Shown here piece after piece: positions 32,941 to 41,615 of a stretch of DNA of 64,000 bases (positions are counted from its first letter, which is position 1; each line of letters opens with the position of its first letter). The translations under genes and the position numbers were made by a program. This stretch comes from a virus. The DNA lies in the IMG/VR virus record IMGVR_UViG_3300028361_000012, positions 62,001 to 126,000 of that record, one strand, 5' to 3'. Under the pieces are notes generated by a model. The model was not told the DNA's origin, ran no database searches, and saw only the letters and a program-made list of their open reading frames with translations.

Positions 32941-33417
32941 TTGGGTGATTATGGTCCAGCATGGCTTGCAGGAGCTAACGAACAGTTATCAAGATTAGGT
33001 AATGACTACACAGCTGAGATTATATACTCATGTGGACGTTCATTAGGTGAGGACCAATTCATGGCTCCACCATCTGTTAAGCAAGACCCTCAAAATGCAA
33101 GAGGTATGACATGTGCTACCGTTATTAGAGATGGTGACTGGAATATCGTTGTAAAATGGGCTGCTGATAATGGAATCCCTGTAAACACAGATGAAACAAC
33201 TTATAACCCAGAGGCAATTAACTTCATCGCTGCAAGCGAGAATACAGATGCTTCTATTAAGTATAATACTGGATACACTGAAACAAGAGACGTAGTGAAA
33301 GTTACTTCTGATGGTAAGACTATTAAAACTGGAAAACGTAAGAAAATAGGTGTTGACATGGTTGCTGTATGGACTCCTGCTGATGTACTTATTGCTAAAG
33401 GAAATGCAACCACTTGA
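32941..33417 (+). pseudogene. Internal fragment of a periplasmic-binding/OmpA-like large protein
   Basis: About 158 codons without a proper start (TTG at best) and cut off by TGA-TAG. GDYGPAWLAGANEQL, MTCATVIRDGDWNIVVKWA, VNTDETTYNPEAINFI and IGVDMVAVWTPADVLI look like the middle of a substrate-binding-type domain. Both ends seem missing. The 36757-36948 fragment might be its missing C-terminus; this is a guess. Confidence 0.5.
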
Positions 33418-33574
33418 TAGAATTGAAATGCTTGTTGATTGGAAGGCATCAACTTTAAGGAATAAAGATGGTGATATTAAGAAGTCTTTAGAGCATAATA
33501 GAAAGAGATACGGCTACACAATACAAGAAATGAAAAATTTCGAAAAATTTTATCGTGAGATAAACTGCTGGTAA
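33404..33574 (+). CDS. Hypothetical protein, 56 aa
   Basis: MQPLDRIEMLVDWKASTLRN then KKSLEHNRKRYGYTIQEMKN. It overlaps the 3' end of the preceding fragment in another phase. Not recognised. Confidence 0.55.
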   Translation: MQPLDRIEMLVDWKASTLRNKDGDIKKSLEHNRKRYGYTIQEMKNFEKFYREINCW

Positions 33575-33588
33575 TCAAGAGGTTCAAA

Positions 33589-33660
33589 ATTATTTTCAAT
33601 ATTTCTTTAAAAAAGATTTGGATTTAATAGAACAAATGTTATATATTTGCGTAGAAGAAA
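33589..33660 (+). repeat. Duplicated promoter block (copy 1)
   Basis: About 72 bp almost identical to 47990-48061, including TTTG (33617) and TATATTTG (33642-33649). Each copy is followed by a short frame, a GC-rich hairpin terminator and tRNA genes. Confidence 0.8.
33617..33654 (+). promoter_or_regulatory. Bacteroidota-type promoter
   Basis: TTTG 33617-33620 and TATATTTG 33642-33649, 21 nt apart, then CGTAG. Confidence 0.75.
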
Positions 33661-33710
33661 GCGGAAAAAGAAATTTTCTGCTATTTAGAAAAAAGAGAAA
33701 CAAATTCAAA

Positions 33711-33830
33711 TGGAAAAAGTTTATACATATAACGAGAACACTTCAATTAACCCGATGGGCTATATGGGGGCGCCAGCGGCAGATGATTGCAGCAGGGACG
33801 GAATCGTTTTGCATAAACTTAAAGTTTGAT
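33711..33830 (+). CDS. Micro-protein, 39 aa
   Basis: MEKVYTYNENTSINPMGYMG then APAADDCSRDGIVLHKL, TGA. It lies between the duplicated promoter and its terminator. Not recognised. Confidence 0.5.
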
Positions 33831-33854
33831 AATATAATATCTAAACGAATAGTT

Positions 33855-33890
33855 TAAAGCTCGGTTCCAAAAAGGACCGAGCTTTTTTTG
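33855..33890 (+). terminator. Rho-independent terminator
   Basis: AAGCTCGGTTCC/GGACCGAGCTT hairpin and T tract. Confidence 0.9.
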
Positions 33891-33966
33891 TTTATAGACT
33901 TTTGTGAAACGTCACTGAGTCTTTCGAAAGTAAAAAATTGACATCTTGGAAATTAAAGTAAAATAT

Positions 33967-34042
33967 CTGGTGATAGAGGAGTCAGGCTTATCTCGGCAAT
34001 TTTGGAAATTGCAGCACGTTGGTTCAAATCCAGCTCATCAGA
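33967..34042 (+). tRNA. tRNA-Pro(TGG)
   Basis: Acceptor CTGGTGA/TCATCAG, anticodon arm GCAAT-TTTGGAA-ATTGC, T-arm with TTCAAAT. Confidence 0.85.
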
Positions 34043-34053
34043 CTTAAAAAAAT

Positions 34054-34129
34054 GGTCTATGGGGATGCTTGGGTGTCCACCTCCCTGTCACGGAGGAATA
34101 TCAGACGGATTCGAAAACCGTATAGACCG
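34054..34129 (+). tRNA. tRNA-Asp(GTC)
   Basis: Acceptor GGTCTAT/ATAGACC, anticodon arm CTCC-CTGTCAC-GGAG, T-arm ACGG/CCGT. Confidence 0.85.
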
Positions 34130-34137
34130 CAAAATAT

Positions 34138-34211
34138 CTAGGTGTAGCTCAGTTTGGTAGAGTGGGGCGTTTGGGGCGCTCAGGCCGCAGGTTCGACCCC
34201 TGTCACTTAGA
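34138..34211 (+). tRNA. tRNA-Pro(TGG)
   Basis: Acceptor CTAGGTG/CACTTAG, anticodon arm GGGCG-TTTGGGG-CGCTC, T-arm GCAGG-TTCGACC-CCTGT. Confidence 0.82.
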
Positions 34212-34217
34212 CAATAA

Positions 34218-34290
34218 GGTCCCGTAGCACAATTGGTAGTGTAGCTCGTTGTCTGCGAGATGGTTGACGGTTCGAATCCGTTCGGGACCG
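34218..34290 (+). tRNA. tRNA, anticodon reads GTC (Asp?)
   Basis: Acceptor GGTCCCG/CGGGACC, stem CTCG/CGAG around TTGTCTG, T-arm GACGG-TTCGAAT-CCGTT. The loop is unusual (T37). Confidence 0.65.
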
Positions 34291-34449
34291 CTGGGTAATG
34301 TTAAATTAATTTATAAATTTAGAAAAAATGAAAGAGCAAGGAGAACACCGCTTGGGAGCCAGAAGTTAAGTAGGCTTGATGAGCAAAAAAAGAAAGTAGG
34401 AAGTAGAAAAAACAGGAAGCTTAGAAAATATTCTGATAACTTCAATGAA

Positions 34450-34845
34450 ATGTTTATATTTTTTCTTAAGAGCTATAGAAGTGGGTTATTAGAATTCTCA
34501 GGCTCAATAATAGAAACTGAGTTTGACCCAAATGGTGAAGAAGGTAAATATTGCTTTAGGCAAGTTGAAAACGGAGACATCAAGAGGAATACAGTGATAA
34601 GGACAAGACATCCGAATATCGTCAAAGCTGTAATGAGTGGAAAAAGAAGTTTTGGTCTTTGGGTGGACCAGTGGAGCGATGGAATTTGCGACTGGACATT
34701 TACAGAGGAAGAAATATTAGGAGAGTTCCAAAAGAGGGGCATCCAGATTCCAGAACCTCTTCTTAAAGATTTTAGAAATAGAATCGACAAGAAAAAAAGA
34801 TTGAGGAATCAGAAGTACTTTGAAATTATGAAAAATAATAAATAA
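34450..34845 (+). CDS. Hypothetical protein, start uncertain
   Basis: 131 aa from the first in-phase ATG (34450). Coding-like sequence extends upstream to about 34330 (RTPLGSQKLSRLDEQKKK) without an ATG, and an out-of-phase ATG at 34328 has typical spacing, so a one-base shift near 34360 is possible. FGLWVDQWSDGICDWTFTEE is the most distinctive part. Not recognised. Confidence 0.5.
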   Translation: MFIFFLKSYRSGLLEFSGSIIETEFDPNGEEGKYCFRQVENGDIKRNTVIRTRHPNIVKAVMSGKRSFGLWVDQWSDGICDWTFTEEEILGEFQKRGIQIPEPLLKDFRNRIDKKKRLRNQKYFEIMKNNK

Positions 34846-34846
34846 T

Positions 34847-34924
34847 GGAGATTTAAGTATTCAGTTAATGTTGTGTAACAGCTTAGCGGAGCGACTGAAC
34901 TGGGTTAAACTCCCTATTTCTCCA
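34847..34924 (+). tRNA. Degenerate tRNA-like gene
   Basis: GGAGA/TCTCC ends and a TGGG-TTAAACT-CCC T-arm-like hairpin. The middle does not form a standard anticodon arm. Confidence 0.4.
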
Positions 34925-34984
34925 CAAAAAGCGGATAAATAAGTTATGGTAACCATAGGAAAGTACTTTCCACCATAGCGCAAT

Positions 34985-35057
34985 GGGGGTGCATGTCCAA
35001 GGCTGGCGAGAAACATTTGCAATGTTCCTGAGGTCGATTCGATTTCGACCACCTCCA
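34985..35057 (+). tRNA. tRNA, probably Ala(TGC)
   Basis: Acceptor GGGGGTG/CACCTCC, T-arm GTCGA-TTCGATT-TCGAC, anticodon arm AACA-TTTGCAA-TGTT (TGC). The D-arm is irregular. Confidence 0.6.
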
Positions 35058-35183
35058 CTAAGGGAAATGAATTTTACAATTCAGACAAGACGTTTGTCAG
35101 TGCTTTGTTCCCTGACAAATTAAGAATAGCAGAAATGGGATTACGAAATCCGCAAACTGAAAATAAAAGAAATTTCGTAAACT

Positions 35184-35267
35184 GGGGGTGCGCCAAAGTT
35201 GGAGAGTTGGGATGGTCTGTAACACCATTGGCATAGGTCTGAGTTGGTTCGAATCCAACCACCCCCA
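35184..35267 (+). tRNA. tRNA-Tyr(GTA)
   Basis: Acceptor GGGGGTG/CACCCCC, anticodon arm ATGGT-CTGTAAC-ACCAT, long variable arm, T-arm GTTGG-TTCGAAT-CCAAC. Confidence 0.88.
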
Positions 35268-35305
35268 CAAAAGTTGAAGGCTATAATATTGTTAAAAACC
35301 AAACT

Positions 35306-35434
35306 ATGAAAAATAAAGAAAATGAAGACCCTGATAGGATTAAAAAACTAATTTCACAAATGGACTTCGCAGCAAGATTAAGAATTACCCAAGAGGACAA
35401 TAAGAAAGATAAATTAAAAAATCTTAATAAGTAA
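35306..35434 (+). CDS. Small protein between tRNAs, 42 aa
   Basis: MKNKENEDPDRIKKLISQMD then a charged tail, TAA. Not recognised; lies between Tyr and Gly tRNAs. Confidence 0.45.
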   Translation: MKNKENEDPDRIKKLISQMDFAARLRITQEDNKKDKLKNLNK

Positions 35435-35472
35435 AATAAACACTCAGGAGCTGTGTATAAATGACTCCATAT

Positions 35473-35545
35473 GCGAGATGTAGCTTAATGGCTGAAAGCG
35501 TCTCCCTTCCAAGGAGAAGACGGGGTTCGATTCCCACATTTCGCT
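35473..35545 (+). tRNA. tRNA-Gly(TCC)
   Basis: Acceptor GCGAGAT/ATTTCGC, anticodon arm TCTCC-CTTCCAA-GGAGA. Confidence 0.85.
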
Positions 35546-35580
35546 CAAAGTCCTTGCTACGACTATAAATAGGCAAATAT

Positions 35581-35735
35581 GGATATGCTTGCGGTGAGAT
35601 GAACCGTCCCAACTTTGGTGTTGGTGCTAAGAAAGCTAAGGGTTGAAACGTGAGTGAATTGATAAGTGCGCATTAGTCATTTCAGGAGCAAAGTAAGCGA
35701 GATTTACGTCTTGGGTTTAATTCCTCCCATGTCCA
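35581..35735 (+). tRNA. Interrupted tRNA-like gene, 155 nt
   Basis: Acceptor GGATATG/CATGTCC and a T-arm with TTTAATT. About 80 nt too long in the middle. Anticodon not assigned. Confidence 0.42.
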
Positions 35736-35740
35736 CAAAC

Positions 35741-35814
35741 GCAGGTAACGCATAAATGGTGGTGCGCCAGATTTCCAATCTGGAATAGAGACGGTTCAAT
35801 CCCGTCTACCTGCT
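35741..35814 (+). tRNA. tRNA-Gly(TCC)
   Basis: Acceptor GCAGGTA/TACCTGC, anticodon arm CCAGA-TTTCCAA-TCTGG. Confidence 0.85.
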
Positions 35815-35860
35815 CATTTGTTCGATAATGAAATAAAATATAATTTTAAAAACAAAAGTC

Positions 35861-36019
35861 ATGAAAGACAAGAGAGAAGAGGTGAGAAAGAATTTTTTAG
35901 TGAACCGAGATGAAACTGGTAACTTGATTGTTCATATGAATGATGGAACTGAACAGTCTTATATGGTAGAGTTTATTGAGCCTAAGGGTGGTGTTAGAAC
36001 GGATTATTTGTTCAAATAA
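35861..36019 (+). CDS. Small hypothetical protein, 52 aa
   Basis: MKDKREEVRKNFLVNRDETG then MNDGTEQSYMVEFIEPKGG. Not recognised. It starts 46 nt after tRNA-Gly. Confidence 0.6.
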   Translation: MKDKREEVRKNFLVNRDETGNLIVHMNDGTEQSYMVEFIEPKGGVRTDYLFK

Positions 36020-36030
36020 GTTACATAGAA

Positions 36031-36708
36031 TTAAAATCTTTCTTGAATAATTTTTATAATTATATTTAAAAACTTATTAGATGTCTGTTCTTTAAAATAT
36101 TTTTGACTTGATGTGTCAATTACACATAAATCCACCCTTTTATCAAAGCAAAGTTTGTGTTTGTTGAAATCTTTAGTTTGAGTTTTATTTAGCTTTTCAG
36201 GTCCAAATATGGGTTCATAATGAAAAATGCCGTTTAATTCAAATGCTATTGACAATTCTGGGATAAATATATCTAATTCCAAAGGATTTAAAATTTGCCT
36301 GTCATTATAAGATATTTTAAGATTTGGGTATAATTTTGTTAATTGAATTTCAATCCACTGTTCTAATTTAGACCTATTTGTGCCGTATTTTTTGTTTTTC
36401 ATATGATAAGATGATGTGCAGCTCCTTGAGCAAAAATTATAACCTGATTTTGATAGTTTTATTTGAGAAATCTTTTTTTCACATTCTTTTCCGCAGTTAT
36501 GACAATTATATTTAGCTTTTGTTTTTTTTGATAAAGACAAACATTGTTTTGAGCAAAATTCACCAGTTCTTTTGCAATTTGGATTTTTAGCATCTTTGAT
36601 GTGCGTCTTTGCTATAAAAAAATCTTTATTACATTCATAACATTCTAATGGTAATTTATCAAAAGACTTAGCATGTTTAAGTTGTTCGTTTGTATATTTA
36701 GGTTTCAT
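36031..36708 (-). CDS. Zinc-finger/Vsr-like homing endonuclease (paralogue)
   Basis: 225 aa. Same order as the protein at 10526: CYECNKDFF, CSKQCLSLS, CHNCGKECE and CSRSCTSSY zinc pairs, then RSKLEQWIEIQL and ELDIFIPELSIAFELNGIFHYEPIFGP is cut here to its core LDIFIPELSIAFELNGIFHY. Both copies sit on the minus strand inside tRNA islands. It ends in TAA, unlike its paralogue. Confidence 0.85.
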   Translation of the reverse strand: MKPKYTNEQLKHAKSFDKLPLECYECNKDFFIAKTHIKDAKNPNCKRTGEFCSKQCLSLSKKTKAKYNCHNCGKECEKKISQIKLSKSGYNFCSRSCTSSYHMKNKKYGTNRSKLEQWIEIQLTKLYPNLKISYNDRQILNPLELDIFIPELSIAFELNGIFHYEPIFGPEKLNKTQTKDFNKHKLCFDKRVDLCVIDTSSQKYFKEQTSNKFLNIIIKIIQERF

Positions 36709-36756
36709 ATTTGGTTTATTAATAAATAAACTAAAAAAAGTAAAAATTAATTTTAA

Positions 36757-36948
36757 TACAATCCTTCAACAGGTAATATTGAAAATAAGAAAGGTGCTGG
36801 AAAGTTTACTGGTGCAATAAAAGAATCAGAATCTGTTTTGACAACAGAAAACGGATTCCCAGATGCGAAGGTAATTCCAGGAGGTTCTTTCATGTATAGT
36901 GTTGAGCAAAAGCATGAGCAGTGGAAGAAGAACAATGGATTCTCATAA
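36757..36948 (+). pseudogene. Orphan C-terminal gene fragment
   Basis: 64 codons with coding character (GKFTGAIKESESVLTTENGF, then VIPGGSFMYSVEQKHEQWKK), TAA at 36946, but an in-phase TAA directly upstream and no usable start. The endonuclease gene lies between it and any upstream partner. Confidence 0.55.
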
Positions 36949-36983
36949 GGAAAATGCCCGATGGAGCTATCAATCCATCACAT

Positions 36984-37057
36984 GCCGATGTCGTATAATA
37001 GGTTAGTACGTATCCCTCATAAGGATAAGGCTTAGGGTTCGAAACCCTTCATCGGTA
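36984..37057 (+). tRNA. tRNA with CAT anticodon (Met or Ile2)
   Basis: Acceptor GCCGATG/CATCGGT, anticodon arm TATCC-CTCATAA-GGATA, T-arm AGGG-TTCGAAA-CCCT. Confidence 0.82.
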
Positions 37058-37114
37058 CATGCGGAGTCAAATAATGAAAGTTGGTAAAAGAGATTTTGGT
37101 AGGATTGTTTAATT

Positions 37115-37814
37115 CTATTTTGTATTTTTAGGTATTCTAAACTTAAGAGCAGGCTTATCATTAATTGTTAAGTCGCCCTTATCGTTTTTATCAATAGATT
37201 TAATTTTAGTCTTCTTGTTTTTGAATCGTCCAGTTAAAATTTCATCACCAATTTCTATCGGCAAGTTAATTTCTTCAGATAAAAGTGAATGTCCTTGAAA
37301 TCCAAACACAACTCCATCATCATCAACCATGAGGCCTGTTTTTCTAGCAAGCCCTATAGCTTCTTGGTCTGTAGAAATTCCAATAACAGCATTTTTATCT
37401 TGGTCATAGAATCCAGCTTCTCCATATGGCTCATCTACAACTTGAATTTGCCAAAAATAATCACCATCAGTATTATATTTATCATAAAAGCGAAGGTGAA
37501 TCGGATTGAAATATATTCCACCCTTGTTTATCCATATAATCATCAAACTCTTCCTTATAATAATCTACTAGCTTTTCGATTTTATGGTATGGATAATCAA
37601 TTTTAAAAATTTTTTCAAATTCTTCCTGTATTATTTTTCTGATGTCTATTATATATTCTTTGATTCCATTATCACTCTTCCATTTATTAAGAGCTTTGTA
37701 GTCAAATTTATCTTTCTTATTATCGTACCCACATTTGTGACATAAGTAAGGGTTTTTGTCATCCTTTTCTATATCCCATTTCCAATCACAATTTTTGCAG
37801 ATTACTTTTTTCAT
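37115..37814 (-). CDS. Zinc-ribbon protein with internal leader motif; one-base frameshift
   Basis: Starts at ATG 37814, one base before the TAA of the previous gene (37816-37818). A zinc ribbon (CKNCDWKWDIEKDDKNPYLC ending CHKCG) is followed by an internal copy of the capsid-leader motif (YIIDIRKIIQEEFEKIFKI). The frame then breaks near 37525: EEFDDYMDKQ must join GGIYFNPIHLRFYDKYN in the next phase by skipping one G in GGG. The second part continues to TAG at 37115. This may be an indel or +1 frameshifting. Minus-strand operon with 37816-38523 and 38531-40043. Confidence 0.6.
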
Positions 37815-37815
37815 T

Positions 37816-38523
37816 TTACCATTTTTTACAAGACCAATATCTCGGCTTCCATCTTGGTCCTGGGTTTTCACAGTTGTGTCTTGCTCTAAATGACTTTCTT
37901 CTTTCTGGGTTATTTTTTTTAATTCTAACACCCTTTTGTCCAAAGTTTACTTTAACTACGTTTCCTTTATCATTCTTAACGTATACTTTAAATTTTTTGA
38001 CATCACCTGCTGTAGGTTTTCCCAGCTCAACTTTTCTACCTTGGTATTCAGCTTCATTTAATTCTGGAGCATCAATCTCTTTAAAGCCGAACTTATCTCC
38101 TTCAGACATGAAAGATACTCTTTCCATTATTGAACATGCTTCATTATATTCTTCTTCTGAAAGAGATTCTGACTTAGAAGCTTTGTCCCATGATTTTTTA
38201 TCTGGATAATCTTTTTCTCCTTTTTTAGCAGGAGATTCTCCTCTTTTTCTCTTGGCGTGAATATTTGCCCAAAGACCTTTTGACTCTTCGTCAAGTTCTT
38301 GAGATTTAAAATAACCAAGAATAGCATCCATATTGTGATTTGCTATTGTAATCTTATCTTGAATCCAAGAAGGTAGGTCATCCGATTCGTCAATCAAATC
38401 ATTAATCTCATCTGACAATTCAGATATTCTATTAAGAGTAGATTTGTATGAAGCGCCCTCTGGTTCCAATTCTTCAGATAGTATTGGTTTTAATATTTTA
38501 GCCAGCTGTTCTACTAAATTCAT
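37816..38523 (-). CDS. Probable head-associated protein with capsid leader
   Basis: 235 aa from ATG 38523: MNLVEQLAKILKPILSEELE resembles the leader group. The C-terminal domain KKFKVYVKNDKGNVVKVNFG to RRKSFRARHNCENPGPRW then YWSCKKW is a module I associate with head/core proteins of large T4-like phages, probably DNA- or scaffold-binding given its basic, aromatic and Cys character. Exact function is unknown. Confidence 0.65.
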   Translation of the reverse strand: MNLVEQLAKILKPILSEELEPEGASYKSTLNRISELSDEINDLIDESDDLPSWIQDKITIANHNMDAILGYFKSQELDEESKGLWANIHAKRKRGESPAKKGEKDYPDKKSWDKASKSESLSEEEYNEACSIMERVSFMSEGDKFGFKEIDAPELNEAEYQGRKVELGKPTAGDVKKFKVYVKNDKGNVVKVNFGQKGVRIKKNNPERRKSFRARHNCENPGPRWKPRYWSCKKW

Positions 38524-38530
38524 ATTTAAT

Positions 38531-40043
38531 TTATTTACCTTCTCTAATATCTTTAGCAAGCTTTGTTGCTTGTTCGCTAATGAAGTTTAAAAGGTCCTTC
38601 TTTGTAGGAGCGCTTTCTGATAAAGTTTTGATTTTAGAATCAAGAGTTCTACCTTCTGGAAGAGTTGTTACTGGAGCGTGAGAATTATCATTACTTCTTT
38701 TAACATTTCTATCTCCTGAATTTTTAACTCCATGACCAAGACCTCTCGCTTCCTCAATACCATCTTGGTACATGTCGGGGTATTTTGATTTCATAGCATC
38801 TACATGAGTAGACCATTCGCTGTCTGAGCCAACAAAAACAGAATCAAGCTGTTGTTGTGCAGACTCTTTGCTTCCTCCTGCGTTGTGAAAGTCCATAAGC
38901 GCTTTGTTTAGCATTCCAGTGGCCATAACCACTTCTTCATTTTCATTTAAGTTGTCCATATCTTCTCTTATTATATTTATTGATTGTACTGCTTGCATAT
39001 TATCTTCAACACTTCCGATGTTAAATAGTTTACCTGGTTCAAAATAGGCTTTAATGTCTTCGTCTGATAGATGAGCAGCCATTGATGTTGGTATAACTGT
39101 GCCGTCAACATAAGTAACTTCAACGGCTCTTAAGTTGTTTCTTCCAGCTTCTCCATTGTTCTCGTTCATTCCTTGAACAATAAGGTCGGCTGCCATTTCT
39201 ACTTTGTCTCCCATTTCTTCTGGTGCTGTGAATTTCATATCCATAGGCCATGCCCAGCTTACTCTTATAGTTTGGTTTCCTTGTCCATCATCTCCAAATC
39301 CAAGCACACGACCTTTCTTTGTCCCTTCCAAGTTTGTGACAAGAGCTTTAAGGTTTATGTCATTTCCTTGAGAGTCTTGTGGTTTAAATAAACCTTGTTG
39401 ACCAATCCCTTCCTCATTCAATGTACCTGCTCCAAATAGGTCCTCATGGCTTTTTTTCTTTTTCATCATGCTGGAGATTCTTTCGAACTCTTCTTCATCG
39501 CTTGGTAAATTTAACTTAACTCTGTCAAGGTTTCCTATGAACTCATCTTTGTCCATACCTTTTTCGTACTTAGTAGTGCCAAGCTCTTCAAATTCGTCTC
39601 CAATGTCTTGCATTGCAGCTTTTTTTGCATCACCTTCAAATTCTTCTGGGTCAAACTCGCTCCACATAGAACCAAGCCCTTCTCTAATCATTTTTCTGAT
39701 TTCAAACATTGAAATTTGGTTTGAATCTCGTGTTTCTCTCCTGTGCATATCTCTTAGAATTTTGTCGTCTACAAAAGTAGGACCGTATTGTTTAAAAACT
39801 GTTTTGAACTCATTAAATGAAGGGTAGTGATTTCCTTTATCTCTAAAATATTTGATAACATCTTTTGAGGTATCTACAAGTTCTTCTCTTTTTCTTTCTA
39901 CTATTTTACTATAAACAAAGGCTACATCATGCTCAGATAAATCGTATTCATTCATTATATCTATTAAGCCCCCTGTAGATAAGGAAAAGTCGTGAGGATT
40001 CATCCTTAGTTCTATTTCATTTTCAAGTTCAATATTGTCCATT
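38531..40043 (-). CDS. Large acidic structural-type protein
   Basis: 503 aa from ATG 40043 (MDNIELENEIELRMNPHDFS); the start is favoured by a CTATTTATA motif at about 40060-40069. An internal copy of the leader motif (FEIRKMIREGLGSMWSEFD) lies near residue 120. A KOW-like segment (GTKKGRVLGFGDDGQGNQTI) follows near residue 255. Acidic, helix-rich ends suggest a scaffold or core component. First gene of a three-gene minus-strand operon. Confidence 0.65.
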
Positions 40044-40116
40044 ATAAAAAAGTTTCTTATAAATAGGTTTATATTTTTGGTATTCATTCAAACATTCCAT
40101 ACTTTTGCTATTAGAT

Positions 40117-40857
40117 ATGGAAAGGACTTTTATAGAAAAACTACAACAGATTGAAAGAGTTAAATTGTATGACCTTTTGTGTGACGCTTCTATATGGAAA
40201 TCAGTAGATGTAAATTACCATCCACCACACGTTGAAAGGCTTTGGTGTCAACTGGGAAATCATAGATTGTTTTTACACTTTATTCATCCTTGCGCTGCAG
40301 GGGAGTCTTTGTTTCATCCTCACCCTTGGCCAAGCGCTATTCATGTGCTTGAAGGAGAATATGAAATGGGTGTAGGATTCGGAGAAGGTCTTGAAGAACC
40401 AGAGGTATTCTCTACGATTATATCACAAGGTAGCATGTATTATGATATGCCTCATAGAGATGGGTGGCATTACGTTAGACCTACAACTTCTGTTTGTTCG
40501 AGTGTTATGTTGACTGGAGAACCATGGGGTCGTGAGATGCCAGATTCTGAGCAGGTTGGAGAACTTGGATACCTTCATAGTGATAGAATTCATGTGATGC
40601 TGGAGTATTTCAAAGGAAAGTTCAGGCATACAGTAAAGACTGACAATATTCTTGAAGAAGTAAAGAGGAATGATTGGGTTATGCTTGATGAAAAGAAAAT
40701 GGATAGAGATGACCGAGTAGAATATGGTGCATTTATAGGACTAAAAGGTTTTGTCATTAAGAACACAAGAGAGGACGGACTTTCAATTAGGTTTGGAAAT
40801 GATAGGGTCGATGAGTTCAATCCTAAGATATTAAAGAAATTAGAAAAATTAGATTAA
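40117..40857 (+). CDS. Cupin-like protein, 246 aa
   Basis: HLFLHFIHPCAAGE-type start followed by LFHPHPWPSAIHVLEGEYEM gives the first cupin motif, and MPHRDGWHYVRPTTSV the second. A C-terminal 50-residue part (VEYGAFIGLKGFVIKNTRED) looks like an added SH3-like strand domain. Function unknown; related in fold to the protein at 12417. Confidence 0.65.
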   Translation: MERTFIEKLQQIERVKLYDLLCDASIWKSVDVNYHPPHVERLWCQLGNHRLFLHFIHPCAAGESLFHPHPWPSAIHVLEGEYEMGVGFGEGLEEPEVFSTIISQGSMYYDMPHRDGWHYVRPTTSVCSSVMLTGEPWGREMPDSEQVGELGYLHSDRIHVMLEYFKGKFRHTVKTDNILEEVKRNDWVMLDEKKMDRDDRVEYGAFIGLKGFVIKNTREDGLSIRFGNDRVDEFNPKILKKLEKLD

Positions 40858-40858
40858 G

Positions 40859-41176
40859 ATGGCAAAATTATTATTACACCTATATCAAGGTAACGGATGT
40901 GACTACACTATATCGTGTGGAGAAACTATTGTTGAATTTGAAGCATTTTCTGAAGAAGAGCTTGGAAATAAAGTGAGAGAAAAAATTGAATATTTCGGAA
41001 GAGATAACATTCAAAGAGCTACTTTGTATGAAGTGAGTGAAAATAAGGGCGAATTAGATATTGATGGTTTATTTGCAGCAGATGATGCTGCAGCAACCCA
41101 AGAAGCTAAGGATATTAAAGAACTTGAAGAAAGAAGGGTTCTTGCTGAATTAAAAAGTAAGTATCCAAACGGTTGA
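40859..41176 (+). CDS. Hypothetical protein, 105 aa
   Basis: MAKLLLHLYQGNGCDYTISC then an acidic, Ala-rich end. Not recognised. It begins one base after the cupin gene stop. Confidence 0.6.
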   Translation: MAKLLLHLYQGNGCDYTISCGETIVEFEAFSEEELGNKVREKIEYFGRDNIQRATLYEVSENKGELDIDGLFAADDAAATQEAKDIKELEERRVLAELKSKYPNG

Positions 41177-41208
41177 TTTATAGTGGTTTAAAAAAAGATT
41201 AAAATTCT

Positions 41209-41244
41209 TTTGGTAATTAGTAGAACATTATATATCTTTGCCCG
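41209..41244 (+). promoter_or_regulatory. Bacteroidota-type promoter
   Basis: TTTG at 41209 and TATCTTTG at 41233-41240, 20 nt apart, followed by CCCGTATAA. It drives a region without a convincing gene. Confidence 0.65.
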
Positions 41245-41425
41245 TATAAAGAAACAGAAAACAAAACGAAATACCTCGGTGACGAGATTAAGAAAAGCTC
41301 ACGATAGAGTGACTAAGGCCGATGGACTGTACCATAAGAACACATTCTCAGGCTCCCGCCAGAATAGGGCAGAAGGGACTAAGGTTACATCTTTCAAAGC
41401 GTTTTGTTTTTTTAGAACAACGGTT
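41245..41425 (+). ncRNA. Candidate small non-coding RNA
   Basis: About 180 nt downstream of a promoter, with hairpins such as CTCG-GTGA-CGAG and CCCGCC...GGGCAG, and ending in CAAAGCGTTTTG plus seven T. The only reading frame across it (41210-41440) is basic and unconvincing. No known RNA family recognised. Confidence 0.4.
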
Positions 41426-41615
41426 CTAAAAGTTCATTGACATATTGAAAATTAAAAATATTCAGCAATAACAAGGTGTATTACGATTTGCTTGTAATTA
41501 ACGTTGCGCTCAAACAGAAGACCAAGTTGTTGCTGAAGCGTATTTCTTCAAACTTTAAATAAGGAAGCGATAATATTTTAGGAAAAGTCTAATACTAACT
41601 AAAAAAGATATTATC
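41426..41615 (+). promoter_or_regulatory. Structured leader before the amber-containing gene
   Basis: TTCAGCAA (about 41460) can pair with TTGCTGAA (about 41533), enclosing a TATTAC/GTAATTA hairpin. A 190-nt leader is long for this genome. A regulatory role is inferred. Confidence 0.35.

Noticed and set aside
34249-34330. Start of the 34-kb hypothetical protein inside the upstream tRNA
   Set aside because: The open frame reaches back into the tRNA gene only by chance; a coding start there would overlap a well-formed cloverleaf.
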